A DNA stretch of 64,000 nt, taken from positions 62,001-126,000 of the forward strand of contig NZ_BBIS01000037.1 of NCBI RefSeq assembly GCF_000730605.1, read 5' to 3'. How positions within the stretch are numbered: position 1 is the first letter of the stretch; the number at the start of each line of letters is the position of its first letter. The translations under genes and the position numbers were made by a program. Shown here piece after piece: positions 17,133 to 25,331 of the stretch. This DNA is from Pseudomonas monteilii NBRC 103158 = DSM 14164. GTDB taxonomy: Bacteria; Pseudomonadota; Gammaproteobacteria; Pseudomonadales; Pseudomonadaceae. The notes beneath the pieces were generated by a model. It ran no database searches, was not told the DNA's origin, and worked only from the letters and a program-made list of their open reading frames with translations.

Positions 17133-17810
17133 ATGCAGCAACATTCCTTCAAAACCGTCCCCCGTCGGCTGCTGGCTGCCTGCCTGATTGCGGCCAGCCT
17201 GGCCGGCTGTGCCAGTGCGCCACCCGCCAACCTCAAGGGCCTGCCGCAGCGTGTCGAGATCAGCAGCGTGCCGTTCTACCGTGGCAACGCCAACCACAGT
17301 GGCGCCATGGCCCTGGCCGCCGTGTTGTCGCAGCAGGGCGCGCCCATCACCCCGGGGCTGCTGGACAAACCGTTGAACCTGCCTCAGGGCGCCGAAGCGC
17401 TGGACACCGGCATTCCTCGCGTGGCGCGGGACTACGGCATGGTCGTGTACCCGTTGGACAAGCAGCTGGACGCGCTGCTGGCCCAGGTGGCGGCTGGCAA
17501 CCCGGTACTGCTGCGTTATGAGGACGGTTCGGCGTGGTGGGGCGAGCCGCGTTATGCGGTGCTGATCGGCTATGACCGTTACAAGCAACGGGTGCTGTTG
17601 CGCTCGGGCATGCACCGGCGGCAGGTGATGGCGTTCGATGACTTTGCCTCGGCGTGGGCGAAGCAGGGGAGTTGGGCGGTACTGGTACAGCCGCCACGGC
17701 AGCTGCCGGCCCAGGTGGATCGGCAGCGCTGGCTGCAGGCTGCGGATGAACTGGCGCGGGCGGGGCAGGAGATTGCGGCGAAGCAGGCCGTCAATAGCTT
17801 GAACAAATAG
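17133..17810 (+). CDS. C39-peptidase-like lipoprotein with degenerate active site
   Basis: A 225-aa lipoprotein (lipobox LAGC, Cys26). The body has the papain-like C39 fold signature: FYRGNANHSGAMALAAVL in place of the usual QCGPAALA helix, and PRYAVLIGYD in place of HYAVVIGYD. The catalytic Cys is therefore Ser56 and the catalytic His is Arg140, so it should not be a cysteine protease. It probably binds a peptide or acts as a scaffold in the envelope. The C-terminal helix (about 190-225) is TPR-like. Confidence 0.7.
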   Translation: MQQHSFKTVPRRLLAACLIAASLAGCASAPPANLKGLPQRVEISSVPFYRGNANHSGAMALAAVLSQQGAPITPGLLDKPLNLPQGAEALDTGIPRVARDYGMVVYPLDKQLDALLAQVAAGNPVLLRYEDGSAWWGEPRYAVLIGYDRYKQRVLLRSGMHRRQVMAFDDFASAWAKQGSWAVLVQPPRQLPAQVDRQRWLQAADELARAGQEIAAKQAVNSLNK

Positions 17811-17814
17811 TTTT

Positions 17815-17855
17815 GCCTGTACCGGCCCTTTCGCGGGTAAACCCGCGAAGAGGCC
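17815..17855. repeat. REP element
   Basis: Hairpin TTCGCGGGT-AA-ACCCGCGAA within GCCTGTACCGGCC and AGGCC flanks, between two convergent genes; could serve as a bidirectional terminator. Confidence 0.75.
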
Positions 17856-17868
17856 AGTCCCGGCTACA

Positions 17869-19152
17869 TCAGAAGCCCAGACGATCGCGCAGGCTGTAGT
17901 ACCAGGCACCGATGGCGCTGAATGGCACGCGCAGCATCTGGCCACCTGGGAACGGGTAGTGCGGCAGGCCGGCGAAGGCGTCGAAACGCTCAGCCTGGCC
18001 ACGCAGGGCCTCGGCCAGCACCTTGCCTGCCAGGTGGGTGTAGGTTACGCCGTGGCCCGAGCAGCCCTGGGAGTAGTAGATGTTGTCACCGATACGGCCA
18101 ACCTGCGGCAGGCGCGACAGGGTCAGCAGGAAGTTACCGGTCCAGGCGTAGTCGATCTTCACGTTCTTCAGCTGCGGGAAGGCCTTGAGCATCTTCGGAC
18201 GGATGATCGCCTCGATGTTGGCCGGGTCACGCGCGCCGTACACCACGCCGCCGCCGAAGATCAGGCGCTTGTCGCTGGTGAGGCGGTAGTAGTCGAGCAG
18301 GTAGTTGCAGTCTTCGACGCAGTAGTCCTGCGGCAGCAGGGTACGTGCCAGTTCTTCGCCCAGAGGCTCGGTGGTGATCACCTGGGTACCGCATGGCATG
18401 GACTTGGCGGCCAGTTCCGGTACCAGGTTGCCCAGGTAGGCGTTGCCGGCGACGATGATGAACTTGGCGCGCACTTTACCTTGTGGCGTGTGTACGACCG
18501 GGTTGGCACCACGTTCGATGCGCACCGCCGGGGTTTGCTCATAAATGATGCCGCCCAGCGACTCGACCGCAGCGGCTTCGCCCAGGGCCAGGTTGAGCGG
18601 GTGGATGTGGCCGCCGCTCATGTCCAGCATGCCGCCGACATAGCTGTCGCAGGCGACCACTTCGCGGATGCGCTTCTGGTCCATCAGCTCCAGCTGGTTG
18701 TGGCCGAAACGTTCCCACAGGCGCTTTTGCGACTCCAGGTGGCCCATCTGCTTGCTGGTGAGGGCGGCGAACACGCCACCGTCTTTCAGGTCGCACTGAA
18801 TGTTGTACTTGGCCACGCGCTCACGAATGATGCGGCCGCCTTCGAAGGCCATGTGGCCCAGCAGTTGCGCCTGCTTGGGGCCAACGGTGCGTTCGATGAC
18901 GTCAATGTCGCGGCTGTAGCTGTTGACGATCTGGCCGCCGTTGCGGCCCGACGCGCCGAAGCCGACCTTGGCCGCTTCGACGATGCTTACCTTGAAGCCG
19001 TTTTCCAGCAGGAACAGGGCGCTGGAAAGGCCGGTGTAGCCGGCGCCGATGATGCACACATCGGTTTCCACCTCACCCTGCAGCGCCGGACGTGGCGGCA
19101 CCGGGTTGGCCGAGGCGGCGTAGTAGGACTGGGGGTAGGGGGTGTTAGCCAT
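17869..19152 (-). CDS. FAD-dependent amine oxidoreductase (PuuB/DAO family)
   Basis: A 427-aa DAO-fold flavoenzyme. FAD motif GAGYTGLSSALFLLE at about 37-51, GASGRNGGQIVNSYSRD as in gamma-glutamylputrescine oxidases, and the C-terminal GCSGHGVTYTHLAGK. Pseudomonads have several such enzymes for polyamines and related amines. Substrate not determinable; no glutamate-putrescine ligase is adjacent. Confidence 0.82.
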   Translation of the reverse strand: MANTPYPQSYYAASANPVPPRPALQGEVETDVCIIGAGYTGLSSALFLLENGFKVSIVEAAKVGFGASGRNGGQIVNSYSRDIDVIERTVGPKQAQLLGHMAFEGGRIIRERVAKYNIQCDLKDGGVFAALTSKQMGHLESQKRLWERFGHNQLELMDQKRIREVVACDSYVGGMLDMSGGHIHPLNLALGEAAAVESLGGIIYEQTPAVRIERGANPVVHTPQGKVRAKFIIVAGNAYLGNLVPELAAKSMPCGTQVITTEPLGEELARTLLPQDYCVEDCNYLLDYYRLTSDKRLIFGGGVVYGARDPANIEAIIRPKMLKAFPQLKNVKIDYAWTGNFLLTLSRLPQVGRIGDNIYYSQGCSGHGVTYTHLAGKVLAEALRGQAERFDAFAGLPHYPFPGGQMLRVPFSAIGAWYYSLRDRLGF

Positions 19153-19313
19153 GCTGCAGGAACCTCGTGTTTTATATTTTTAACGAATGTACCGATGCTA
19201 TCAATAATAATAAACACCCGCTAGTCGTCTGATGAAAATCCTTTACGGGCTAGCTGCCAGCCCATCTATCTATAAAGAGTTTAAGATTCAGTAGCTTAGC
19301 GCGAAAAAAAGTG

Positions 19314-19341
19314 TTGACAGGGTTTTAGGAATGCGTAGAAT
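19314..19341 (+). promoter_or_regulatory. promoter of the first tRNA-Val
   Basis: -35 TTGACA (19314), 16-bp spacer, -10 TAGAAT (19336), 14 bp before the tRNA 5' end. Confidence 0.8.
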
Positions 19342-19355
19342 GCGCACCACACGAC

Positions 19356-19432
19356 AGGCACATAGCTCAGTTGGTTAGAGCACCACCTTGACATGGTGGG
19401 GGTCGTTGGTTCGAGTCCAATTGTGCCTACCA
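19356..19432 (+). tRNA. tRNA-Val (anticodon GAC), copy 1
   Basis: 77 nt with acceptor AGGCACA/TGTGCCT, anticodon stem CCACC/GGTGG with loop TTGACAT (GAC at 19390-19392), T loop TTCGAGT and encoded CCA. Reads GUC/GUU valine codons. Own promoter and terminator. Confidence 0.97.
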
Positions 19433-19440
19433 AATCGAAG

Positions 19441-19470
19441 AAGGGGTGATCCGCAAGGGTCACCCCTTTT
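19441..19470 (+). terminator. terminator of tRNA-Val copy 1
   Basis: AAGGGGTGA/TCACCCCTT stem followed by a T run. Confidence 0.9.
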
Positions 19471-19558
19471 TTCATTGCCCGGTTTCGGGTGCAGCAAACC
19501 GTTGCAGGGGCGCGAAGCGCTTACATTCGAAAGTTTTTGATTTTTCTCAATAAAAAGC

Positions 19559-19587
19559 TTTACAGGTGTGCATTCGATCTCTAATAT
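19559..19587 (+). promoter_or_regulatory. promoter of the second tRNA-Val
   Basis: -35 TTTACA (19559), 17-bp spacer, -10 TAATAT (19582). It differs from the first promoter upstream but shares the ATGCGCACCACACGAC segment next to the tRNA. Confidence 0.8.
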
Positions 19588-19601
19588 GCGCACCACACGA
19601 C

Positions 19602-19678
19602 AGGCACATAGCTCAGTTGGTTAGAGCACCACCTTGACATGGTGGGGGTCGTTGGTTCGAGTCCAATTGTGCCTACCA
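19602..19678 (+). tRNA. tRNA-Val (anticodon GAC), copy 2
   Basis: Identical over all 77 nt to copy 1, 169 bp downstream of its end. The 16 nt before each copy are also identical, while promoters and terminators differ, so the duplication unit was small or has been homogenised. Confidence 0.97.
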
Positions 19679-19686
19679 AATCCGAA

Positions 19687-19715
19687 AAGGGCGATCAGAA
19701 ATGATCGCCCTTTTT
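19687..19715 (+). terminator. terminator of tRNA-Val copy 2
   Basis: 11-bp stem AAGGGCGATCA/TGATCGCCCTT, GAAA loop, T run. Confidence 0.92.
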
Positions 19716-19810
19716 GCATGTGCGCGTGAAGCAGCGTGTAACGTTTGGTCGCGGTTCGGGACAGAGGTCGGCGTGCTAGAATCCGCCCCTTCGAATCTGG
19801 AGGTACACGC

Positions 19811-20380
19811 GTGCGCAAACTGGCTGTGGTAATGGCAGTGCTCGCCCTGGCGGGCTGTGAGAACGAGGTCGAAGGCGTGCACAAGCAGGTGGCCGAACAC
19901 CTGCACAACCCCAAAACCGCCAAGTTCGGCAACGTACGGATCGACACCCAGGGCACCATCTGCGGCCAGGTCCGTGGCAAGGATGATGCCGGGCAGTACG
20001 AAGCCTATCGCAGCTACGTGGCGATCAAGCGCGATGGCCAGTACGACATCATCGTCGACGACACCGGTAACAACCTGCGCATCCGCGAGATGTGCGGCGG
20101 TGCCGACCTGCAGCGCCGTGCCGAGGCGCTGGCAGACCAACCGGCACCCGAGGGCTGGGATGTAGAGGTGGTTCAGGGCGCCAACATGGGCGCGTTGAGC
20201 GACATGACCGCACGGCTTATCGAAAAGGGCATCCCGTCTTCGGTGGAATACCGCGACGGCAAGCCAGTGGTGCTGATGGGGCCGTTCCCTACCCGCGAAG
20301 AAGCACAAGCGCGCAGGGATGAAGTGATGGCCAAGCTGGGCACCGATTCGGTGGTTATCCAGCACGGGGCCACACGCTAA
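19811..20380 (+). CDS. SPOR-domain lipoprotein
   Basis: A 189-aa protein starting at GTG 19811 (GGAGG 8 bp upstream), with lipobox LAGC in VMAVLALAGCENE. The C-terminal 75 residues form a SPOR-like domain (WDVEVVQGANMGALSDMTARL, then GPFPTREEAQARRDEVM), which binds denuded peptidoglycan in other proteins. Monocistronic. Confidence 0.78.
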   Translation: MRKLAVVMAVLALAGCENEVEGVHKQVAEHLHNPKTAKFGNVRIDTQGTICGQVRGKDDAGQYEAYRSYVAIKRDGQYDIIVDDTGNNLRIREMCGGADLQRRAEALADQPAPEGWDVEVVQGANMGALSDMTARLIEKGIPSSVEYRDGKPVVLMGPFPTREEAQARRDEVMAKLGTDSVVIQHGATR

Positions 20381-20483
20381 CCGCTCCTGTCAGCCCCGCA
20401 AGGCACAGTTAACCGTGCGCTAGACAATGTTCACACAAGTTTGGCTATGCTTGGAGTGACGATGCCGAACGGGGAGGGGCCTC

Positions 20484-20909
20484 ATGTCTACACTGGAGCG
20501 GGCCATTGCCGTGGCCGCCAGGGCGCATGAAGGGCAATACGACAAGGGTGGGGCGGCTTATATTCTCCACCCGCTACGCGTGATGATGCGGGTGTCCACA
20601 CCCGAACAACGGATTGTCGCAGTACTTCACGATGTGATCGAGGACACCTCGCTGACCCTGTCCGACCTGGCGCGCGAGGGTTTCGCGCTTAAAATCCTTG
20701 CAGCCTTGTTGGCGCTCAGTCGCCGCGAGGGTGAGGCTTATCAGGACTTCGTGGTGCGTCTGGGCGATGACCCGCTGGCGCGAACCGTCAAACTGGCTGA
20801 TCTGGCCGATAACAGTGATATTTCGCGCATCCCTTGCCCTGGCCCCGCCGACCTGGCGCGGTTGGCCCGCTACCGGGAAGCCAGCGCCTATTTGCAGGCG
20901 TTGGTCTGA
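20484..20909 (+). CDS. HD-domain phosphohydrolase, (p)ppGpp-hydrolase-like
   Basis: A 141-aa single-domain protein of the RelA/SpoT hydrolase fold. Metal-binding His/Asp pattern: H15, ILHPLRVM (H29), then HDVIEDT with H49-D50, and later KLADLADN. The synthetase domain is absent, as in small alarmone hydrolases. Substrate is inferred from family. Confidence 0.78.
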   Translation: MSTLERAIAVAARAHEGQYDKGGAAYILHPLRVMMRVSTPEQRIVAVLHDVIEDTSLTLSDLAREGFALKILAALLALSRREGEAYQDFVVRLGDDPLARTVKLADLADNSDISRIPCPGPADLARLARYREASAYLQALV

Positions 20910-20912
20910 GGT

Positions 20913-21605
20913 TCAGCCGCAGGCCTTGAGGTTGACCGGCCCGACGAACTCATTACCCCGGCCCATCACGCAAGCTACCTGCTGGTTGCGTTGCCGCTCC
21001 CATGCCTGCGGCGGATAGGTCTTGTTCCAGGCCTCGAACAACTGGCGGTCCTGCCGGGACAAGCGCAGGTTGTACTGCTTGCTCATGTAAAAGTAGGTGC
21101 GTGCGATCATGCCGCGTATCGAGGGGCGTGGCATGACCTTCCTGGCTTTGAAGTCGACCTGGGTCAGGCAACTGCCATACTGGCCGCGTTGCTCCGGCAG
21201 CCAGCCGAAACTGAAGTTGCTGCGGTCGCCATTGACCTCGCCGATGCTCGGTACAAGGTTATGCAGGTCAGCCTCGGCACGTTTGTACACCTCGTCATGC
21301 TGCGAGCACTGCTTGCGCCCGCCGTCCTGCCAGCACTGGCGCTGATGGCCGATCTGCCAGGCGGGCACGATGTGCTCCCACTCGATACGTGACGCGCGCT
21401 GGGCGTTCTTGCGCGGGGCATAGCCGCAGGACGCCAGGTCGACCTTGTTGCCTTTGTATTTGCAGCCGCAATAAAACTCGGTCGATTGCCGCGCATACAG
21501 CTTCCAGGCGACCTTCTTGGCCTCCTGAAAGGTGCGTGGGGCATCGGCTTGGGCTAGTGAAGCGGTCAGTAACAGGCAGGCTGCGGCAAAAAACGAAACT
21601 CTCAT
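20913..21605 (-). CDS. endA: endonuclease I (EndA/Vvn family)
   Basis: A 230-aa secreted or periplasmic non-specific nuclease; signal peptide ends AQA-DAPR. Beta-beta-alpha metal nuclease motif EWEHIVPAW, followed by DLHNLVPSIGEVNGDRSN, with several cysteines for disulphides. It starts 6 bp after the DUF1654 gene and shares its transcript, which a LexA-type box should control. Confidence 0.92.
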   Translation of the reverse strand: MRVSFFAAACLLLTASLAQADAPRTFQEAKKVAWKLYARQSTEFYCGCKYKGNKVDLASCGYAPRKNAQRASRIEWEHIVPAWQIGHQRQCWQDGGRKQCSQHDEVYKRAEADLHNLVPSIGEVNGDRSNFSFGWLPEQRGQYGSCLTQVDFKARKVMPRPSIRGMIARTYFYMSKQYNLRLSRQDRQLFEAWNKTYPPQAWERQRNQQVACVMGRGNEFVGPVNLKACG

Positions 21606-21611
21606 GCGGGG

Positions 21612-21860
21612 TCAGTCTTCCTTCGGTACGGTCCAGAAAACCTGTACGCCGCCATCGTCGCGGTGAGCGAGGGTGACGTTGTCGTTTTCTGCGATCTCCT
21701 CCAGCAAGGTTTCCCAGTCTTCCGGGCTTTCCTGTTCCAGGCGGAAGATCAGCGCCGCTCGGCTACGCTGGGCGGTAGGGCTGTTGATGATCTTTTGGAT
21801 GCGTACACCCAGCTGTTCATAGCTGCTCGGGGTGGCGGAGGCGGTGCTGGACACAGGCAT
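21612..21860 (-). CDS. DUF1654 protein
   Basis: An 82-aa Pseudomonas-specific DUF1654 protein (SYEQLGVRIQKIINSPTAQ, then WETLLEEIAENDNVTL and GGVQVFWTVP). Function unproven; members often have LexA boxes. The start at 21860 lies 12 bp from the LexA-like site. It is the first gene of a two-gene operon with endA. Confidence 0.8.
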   Translation of the reverse strand: MPVSSTASATPSSYEQLGVRIQKIINSPTAQRSRAALIFRLEQESPEDWETLLEEIAENDNVTLAHRDDGGVQVFWTVPKED

Positions 21861-21872
21861 TTCCTTGTTTTG

Positions 21873-21888
21873 CTGTATGCACATACAG
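21873..21888. promoter_or_regulatory. LexA-type SOS box
   Basis: CTGTATGCACATACAG fits CTG-N10-CAG and is a near-perfect palindrome, 12 bp upstream of the DUF1654 start. It predicts DNA-damage induction of DUF1654-endA. Confidence 0.8.
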
Positions 21889-21959
21889 TATTTCACTGTA
21901 AGTAAATTCGCAACAGCTTGTCGGGGGAAATCCTTTCTTGGCCAGTCATGGCTATGACG

Positions 21960-22283
21960 TCAGGTAAAGCGTTCGAAACGGTAAGGCGCTGGGTCTATCA
22001 GCGGAGTTGCCTGGGACACCAGGTCTGCTGCCAGCTGGCCGGCCGCAGGCGAGGTGCCGAAGCCATGCCCGGAAAAACCGGTGGCCAGGGTCAGGCCCGG
22101 AAGACTGGCCACCGGGCCGATCACCGGGTTGGAGTCGGGGGTGACGTCGATGGTCCCGGCCCAGGCGCTGGCGATACGTGCCTGTTCGAACACGGGCCAG
22201 GCCGCCTTGAGGTTGCGCATGGCTTCGTCGTTGAGTGCCGGGTTGGCGAGCGGGTCTTGCGCCAAGCTCACCCCCGGGGAGTA
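21960..22283 (-). pseudogene. C-terminal remnant of an FAD-dependent oxidoreductase
   Basis: About 107 codons corresponding only to the end of a DadA/glycine-oxidase-type flavoenzyme: GTIDVTPDSNPVIGPV, then ATGFSGHGFGTSPA and AADLV. The FAD-binding N terminus (about 300 residues) is missing. Upstream sequence to 22,460 has no gene in frame. An open frame to 22625 runs antisense into the MarR gene and is not a real start. Confidence 0.8.
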
Positions 22284-22460
22284 CCGCCAGCGGCAGGTGG
22301 GCTTGCAGTGAAGGGGCCATGGCAGCGTACCCGGGATGTGTTGTTGTTTGCAGCGGATGGTCGCAGCCCGCGCGCCAGGCTTGAATGGGTTTTCCGTGGA
22401 ACAGATTGCACTTTCCATCGTGCATGCCCTTAAATTCGTGAACAGAGAAAAACCACAGGC

Positions 22461-22889
22461 TTGACCACGACCAAGACGCAACCTTCGCTCACGCTGAGCC
22501 TTCTGCAGGCCCGGGAAGCCGCAATGGCATTTTTCAGGCCGTTGTTGAACGAGCACGACCTGACCGAGCAACAATGGCGGGTGATCCGAATCCTCAAGCA
22601 GCATGGTGAGCTGGAGAATTACCAACTGGCAGAGCTGGCCTGCATCCTCAAACCGAGCATGACCGGGGTGCTGGGGCGGCTGGAGCGCGACGGGCTGGTG
22701 CGGCGGCAGAAGGCCGCGCGGGACCAGCGACGTGTTTTCGTGACGCTGACCGAGCGCGGGGAGGCGTGCTTTGCCTCGATGAAGGAGGGGATGGAAGCCA
22801 ATTACCAGAAGATTCAGGCGCAGTTTGGCGAAGAGAAACTGCAGCAGCTGATGGGGTTGTTGAATGACCTGAAACGCATCGCGCCCTGA
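22461..22889 (+). CDS. hpaR: MarR-family regulator, HpaR-like
   Basis: A 142-aa winged-helix protein with SLTLSLLQAREAAMAFFRPLL and TEQQWRVIRIL, the HpaR signature; HpaR represses homoprotocatechuate degradation elsewhere. The best frame starts at TTG 22461, with no nearer ATG before the conserved N terminus. No hpa catabolic genes are near, so the target is unknown. The truncated flavoenzyme upstream suggests this junction has been rearranged. Confidence 0.78.
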   Translation: MTTTKTQPSLTLSLLQAREAAMAFFRPLLNEHDLTEQQWRVIRILKQHGELENYQLAELACILKPSMTGVLGRLERDGLVRRQKAARDQRRVFVTLTERGEACFASMKEGMEANYQKIQAQFGEEKLQQLMGLLNDLKRIAP

Positions 22890-22950
22890 GCCCTCCCAAG
22901 GCAGCGTAATACCCCCCAGAGCCGGCGAACCGGCCCTGAGGGCGGAACGA

Positions 22951-24039
22951 TCAATACTCCCAGAAGATCCGCTGCAGCTCTTTGCTGTCCTGGGTCTTGG
23001 TCATCGCCACCATCGCCAGAATCCGCGCTTTTTGCGGGTTCAGGTCATGGGCCACGACCCAGTCGTTCTTGTCATCCGGCTGTTCGGCGTTGCGCAGCAC
23101 GAAACCACCCTGGTTGACGTGCGACGAGCGGATGATCTGCACGCCATTCTTGCGCAGCTCCTGCAGCGCCGGCACTACGCGCGACGATACCGAGCCGTTG
23201 CCGGTACCGGCATGGATCAGCGCCTTGGCACCGTTCTGCGCCAGCGCCTTGTAGGCCGTGTCGGTCACGTTGCCATAGCCATAGGCGATGTCTACCTGCG
23301 GCAGGCTGCTGATCTGCTTGATGTCGAACTCGGAATTGACCGTATGGCGCTTGGCCGGGAGGCGGAACCAGTACGACTTGCCTTCCACTACCATGCCCAT
23401 CGGGCCCCAGGCGCTCTTGAAGGCTTCGGTCTTGATGTTGACAGACTTGCTCACGTCACGGCCGGACTGGATTTCGTCGTTCATGGTCACCAGCACGCCC
23501 TTGCCGCGCGATTGCTTGTCGCTGGCCACGGCCACGGCGTTGTACAGGTTGAGCATGCCGTCGGCAGACATGGCCGTGCCCGGGCGCATCGAGCCGACTA
23601 CCACGATCGGCTTGTCGGTCTTTTCCACCAGGTTGAGGAAGTAGGCGGTTTCTTCGAGAGTGTCGGTGCCGTGGGTGATGACAATGCCGTCGACGTCTTT
23701 GCTTTCGGCCAGTTCGGCAACGCGCTTGCCCAGCTTCAGCAGGTCTTCGTTGGTGATGCTCTCGGATGCAATCTGCATCACTTGCTCGCCGCGTACGTTG
23801 GCCAGGTCGGCCAATTCAGGCACACCGGCAATCAGCTTGTCGACGCCCAGCTTGGCGGCCTGGTAGGTGGCACTGTTGGCGGCGCTGGCACCGGCACCGG
23901 CAATGGTGCCGCCGGTGGCAAGGATGACCACGTTGGCCAGCTTCTGCTGGGTTTCGGCTTCTTTGGCCGAGGCGGTGGTGGGCAGGATCAGCAGCAGGGC
24001 GAGGGCGCTGGGGGCGAAGGTTTTAAGTACAGCATTCAT
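22951..24039 (-). CDS. ansB: periplasmic glutaminase-asparaginase (L-asparaginase II type)
   Basis: A 362-aa exported amidohydrolase that releases ammonia from Gln and Asn. Signal peptide about 1-25 (TASA-KEAE). Nucleophile Thr45 in ATGGTIAG and the second motif THGTDTLEET supply the catalytic triad; GSMRPGTAMSADG and SSHVNQGGFV also match. Monocistronic. Confidence 0.95.
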   Translation of the reverse strand: MNAVLKTFAPSALALLLILPTTASAKEAETQQKLANVVILATGGTIAGAGASAANSATYQAAKLGVDKLIAGVPELADLANVRGEQVMQIASESITNEDLLKLGKRVAELAESKDVDGIVITHGTDTLEETAYFLNLVEKTDKPIVVVGSMRPGTAMSADGMLNLYNAVAVASDKQSRGKGVLVTMNDEIQSGRDVSKSVNIKTEAFKSAWGPMGMVVEGKSYWFRLPAKRHTVNSEFDIKQISSLPQVDIAYGYGNVTDTAYKALAQNGAKALIHAGTGNGSVSSRVVPALQELRKNGVQIIRSSHVNQGGFVLRNAEQPDDKNDWVVAHDLNPQKARILAMVAMTKTQDSKELQRIFWEY

Positions 24040-24267
24040 CGTTATTGTTCTCTCTCTTCCTAGTGAGATTTTTTGTATGTCGCACAGTACTCAAGGCATG
24101 TTTCATACCAGCTTGTGCGAATGAGTGATAGCGCGGCCTTGTGCCGCGAACGGGGACAGTATTCCATTCGAAATTCCGAACAGGCGTAGGAAAAGGTGTT
24201 CGGTTTTCCGGAAAAATTCTGGATAATCGGCACCAGCAGCACTCAGCCCACCGAACGCCAAACGGAT
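24040..24267. other. ansB/rbs divergent intergenic region
   Basis: Divergent control region without a gene. The ansB Shine-Dalgarno (AGAGAGAA on the minus strand) is next to 24039. Only short A/T-rich inverted segments are visible; no clear regulator site for ansB was found. Confidence 0.5.
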
Positions 24268-24317
24268 TTGACAAACTCCGGTCTTGTTTCCATAGTTAGG
24301 CAACGCAAACGTTTGCG
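24268..24317 (+). promoter_or_regulatory. rbs promoter and RbsR operator
   Basis: -35 TTGACA (24268-24273), 17-bp spacer, -10 CATAGT (24291-24296). Just downstream, CGCAAACGTTTGCG (24304-24317) is a perfect 14-bp palindrome of LacI/PurR type, placed to block transcription. RbsR, encoded in the same operon, is the obvious ligand. Confidence 0.85.
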
Positions 24318-24353
24318 ATCCGATAAAAAACACAAGATTCGGAGTCATCGTCC

Positions 24354-25310
24354 ATGAAACTGCCGTTCCCCGGTCGTCTGCTGGCCCTCGCTGTCGTTTC
24401 CACCTTGTCCCTCGCCCTGCCGTTTTCCGCCGCCCACGCCGAAGACAAGCCCAAGGTCGCCCTGGTGATGAAGTCACTGGCCAACGAATTCTTCCGCACC
24501 ATGGAAGACGGCGCCAAGGACTACCAGAAAACCCACTCGGATGAATTCGACCTGATCGCCAACGGCATCAAGAACGAGACCGATACCGGCGAGCAGATCC
24601 GCATCGTCGAGCAAATGGTCAATGCCGGCGCCAAGGCGCTGGTGATCGCCCCGGCGGATTCCAAGGCACTGGTCTCCGCAGTGAAAAAGGCCATGGACCA
24701 GGGCGTGGTGGTGATCAATATCGACAACCGCCTGGACCCCGAACTGCTCAAGAGCAAAGGCATCAGTGTGCCCTTCGTTGGCCCCGATAACCGCAAGGGC
24801 GCGCGCCTGGTCGGTGACTACCTGGCCAACGAGAAACTCAAGGCCGGTGACCAGGTCGGCATCATCGAAGGCGTGCCGACCACCACCAATGCCCAGCAGC
24901 GCACCGCCGGCTTCAAGGACGCCATGGACGCCGCACAGATGAAGATCGTCTCGGTGCAAAGCGGCAACTGGGAGATCGACAAGGGCAATGCCGTCGCTGC
25001 CTCAATGCTCAACGAATACCCCGACCTGAAAGCCCTGCTGGCCGGCAACGACAGCATGGCCCTGGGCGCTGTGTCGGCCGTGCGCGCGGCCGGCAAGACT
25101 GGCCAAGTGCAAGTGGTGGGCTACGACAACATCAACGCCATCAAACCCATGCTCAAGGATGGCCGCGTGCTCGCCACCCTCGATCAGGCGGCCAGCCAGC
25201 AGGCGGTGTACGGCATTCAGGCGGCGTTGAAAATGGTCAAGGGCGAGAAGCTGGACGTGGGTGCCGACAACGTCATCCAGACCCCGGTCCAACTCATCAC
25301 CAAGCCCTGA
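24354..25310 (+). CDS. rbsB: ribose ABC transporter substrate-binding protein
   Basis: A 318-aa periplasmic sugar-binding protein with signal peptide ending AHA-EDKPK. Fold type I motifs: VALVMKSLANEFF, then VIAPADSKALVSAVKKA, VVVINIDNRLD and LLAGNDSMALGAVSAV. First gene of rbsBACRKD, with an operator just upstream. Confidence 0.93.
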   Translation: MKLPFPGRLLALAVVSTLSLALPFSAAHAEDKPKVALVMKSLANEFFRTMEDGAKDYQKTHSDEFDLIANGIKNETDTGEQIRIVEQMVNAGAKALVIAPADSKALVSAVKKAMDQGVVVINIDNRLDPELLKSKGISVPFVGPDNRKGARLVGDYLANEKLKAGDQVGIIEGVPTTTNAQQRTAGFKDAMDAAQMKIVSVQSGNWEIDKGNAVAASMLNEYPDLKALLAGNDSMALGAVSAVRAAGKTGQVQVVGYDNINAIKPMLKDGRVLATLDQAASQQAVYGIQAALKMVKGEKLDVGADNVIQTPVQLITKP

Positions 25311-25331
25311 TTGCTGGCAGGAGAAACGGCC

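Noticed and set aside
19538..19551. ANR/FNR-like TTGAT-N4-CTCAA before the second tRNA-Val
   Set aside because: One base off the consensus and in front of a tRNA promoter, where oxygen control makes no sense; likely chance in an A/T-rich stretch.
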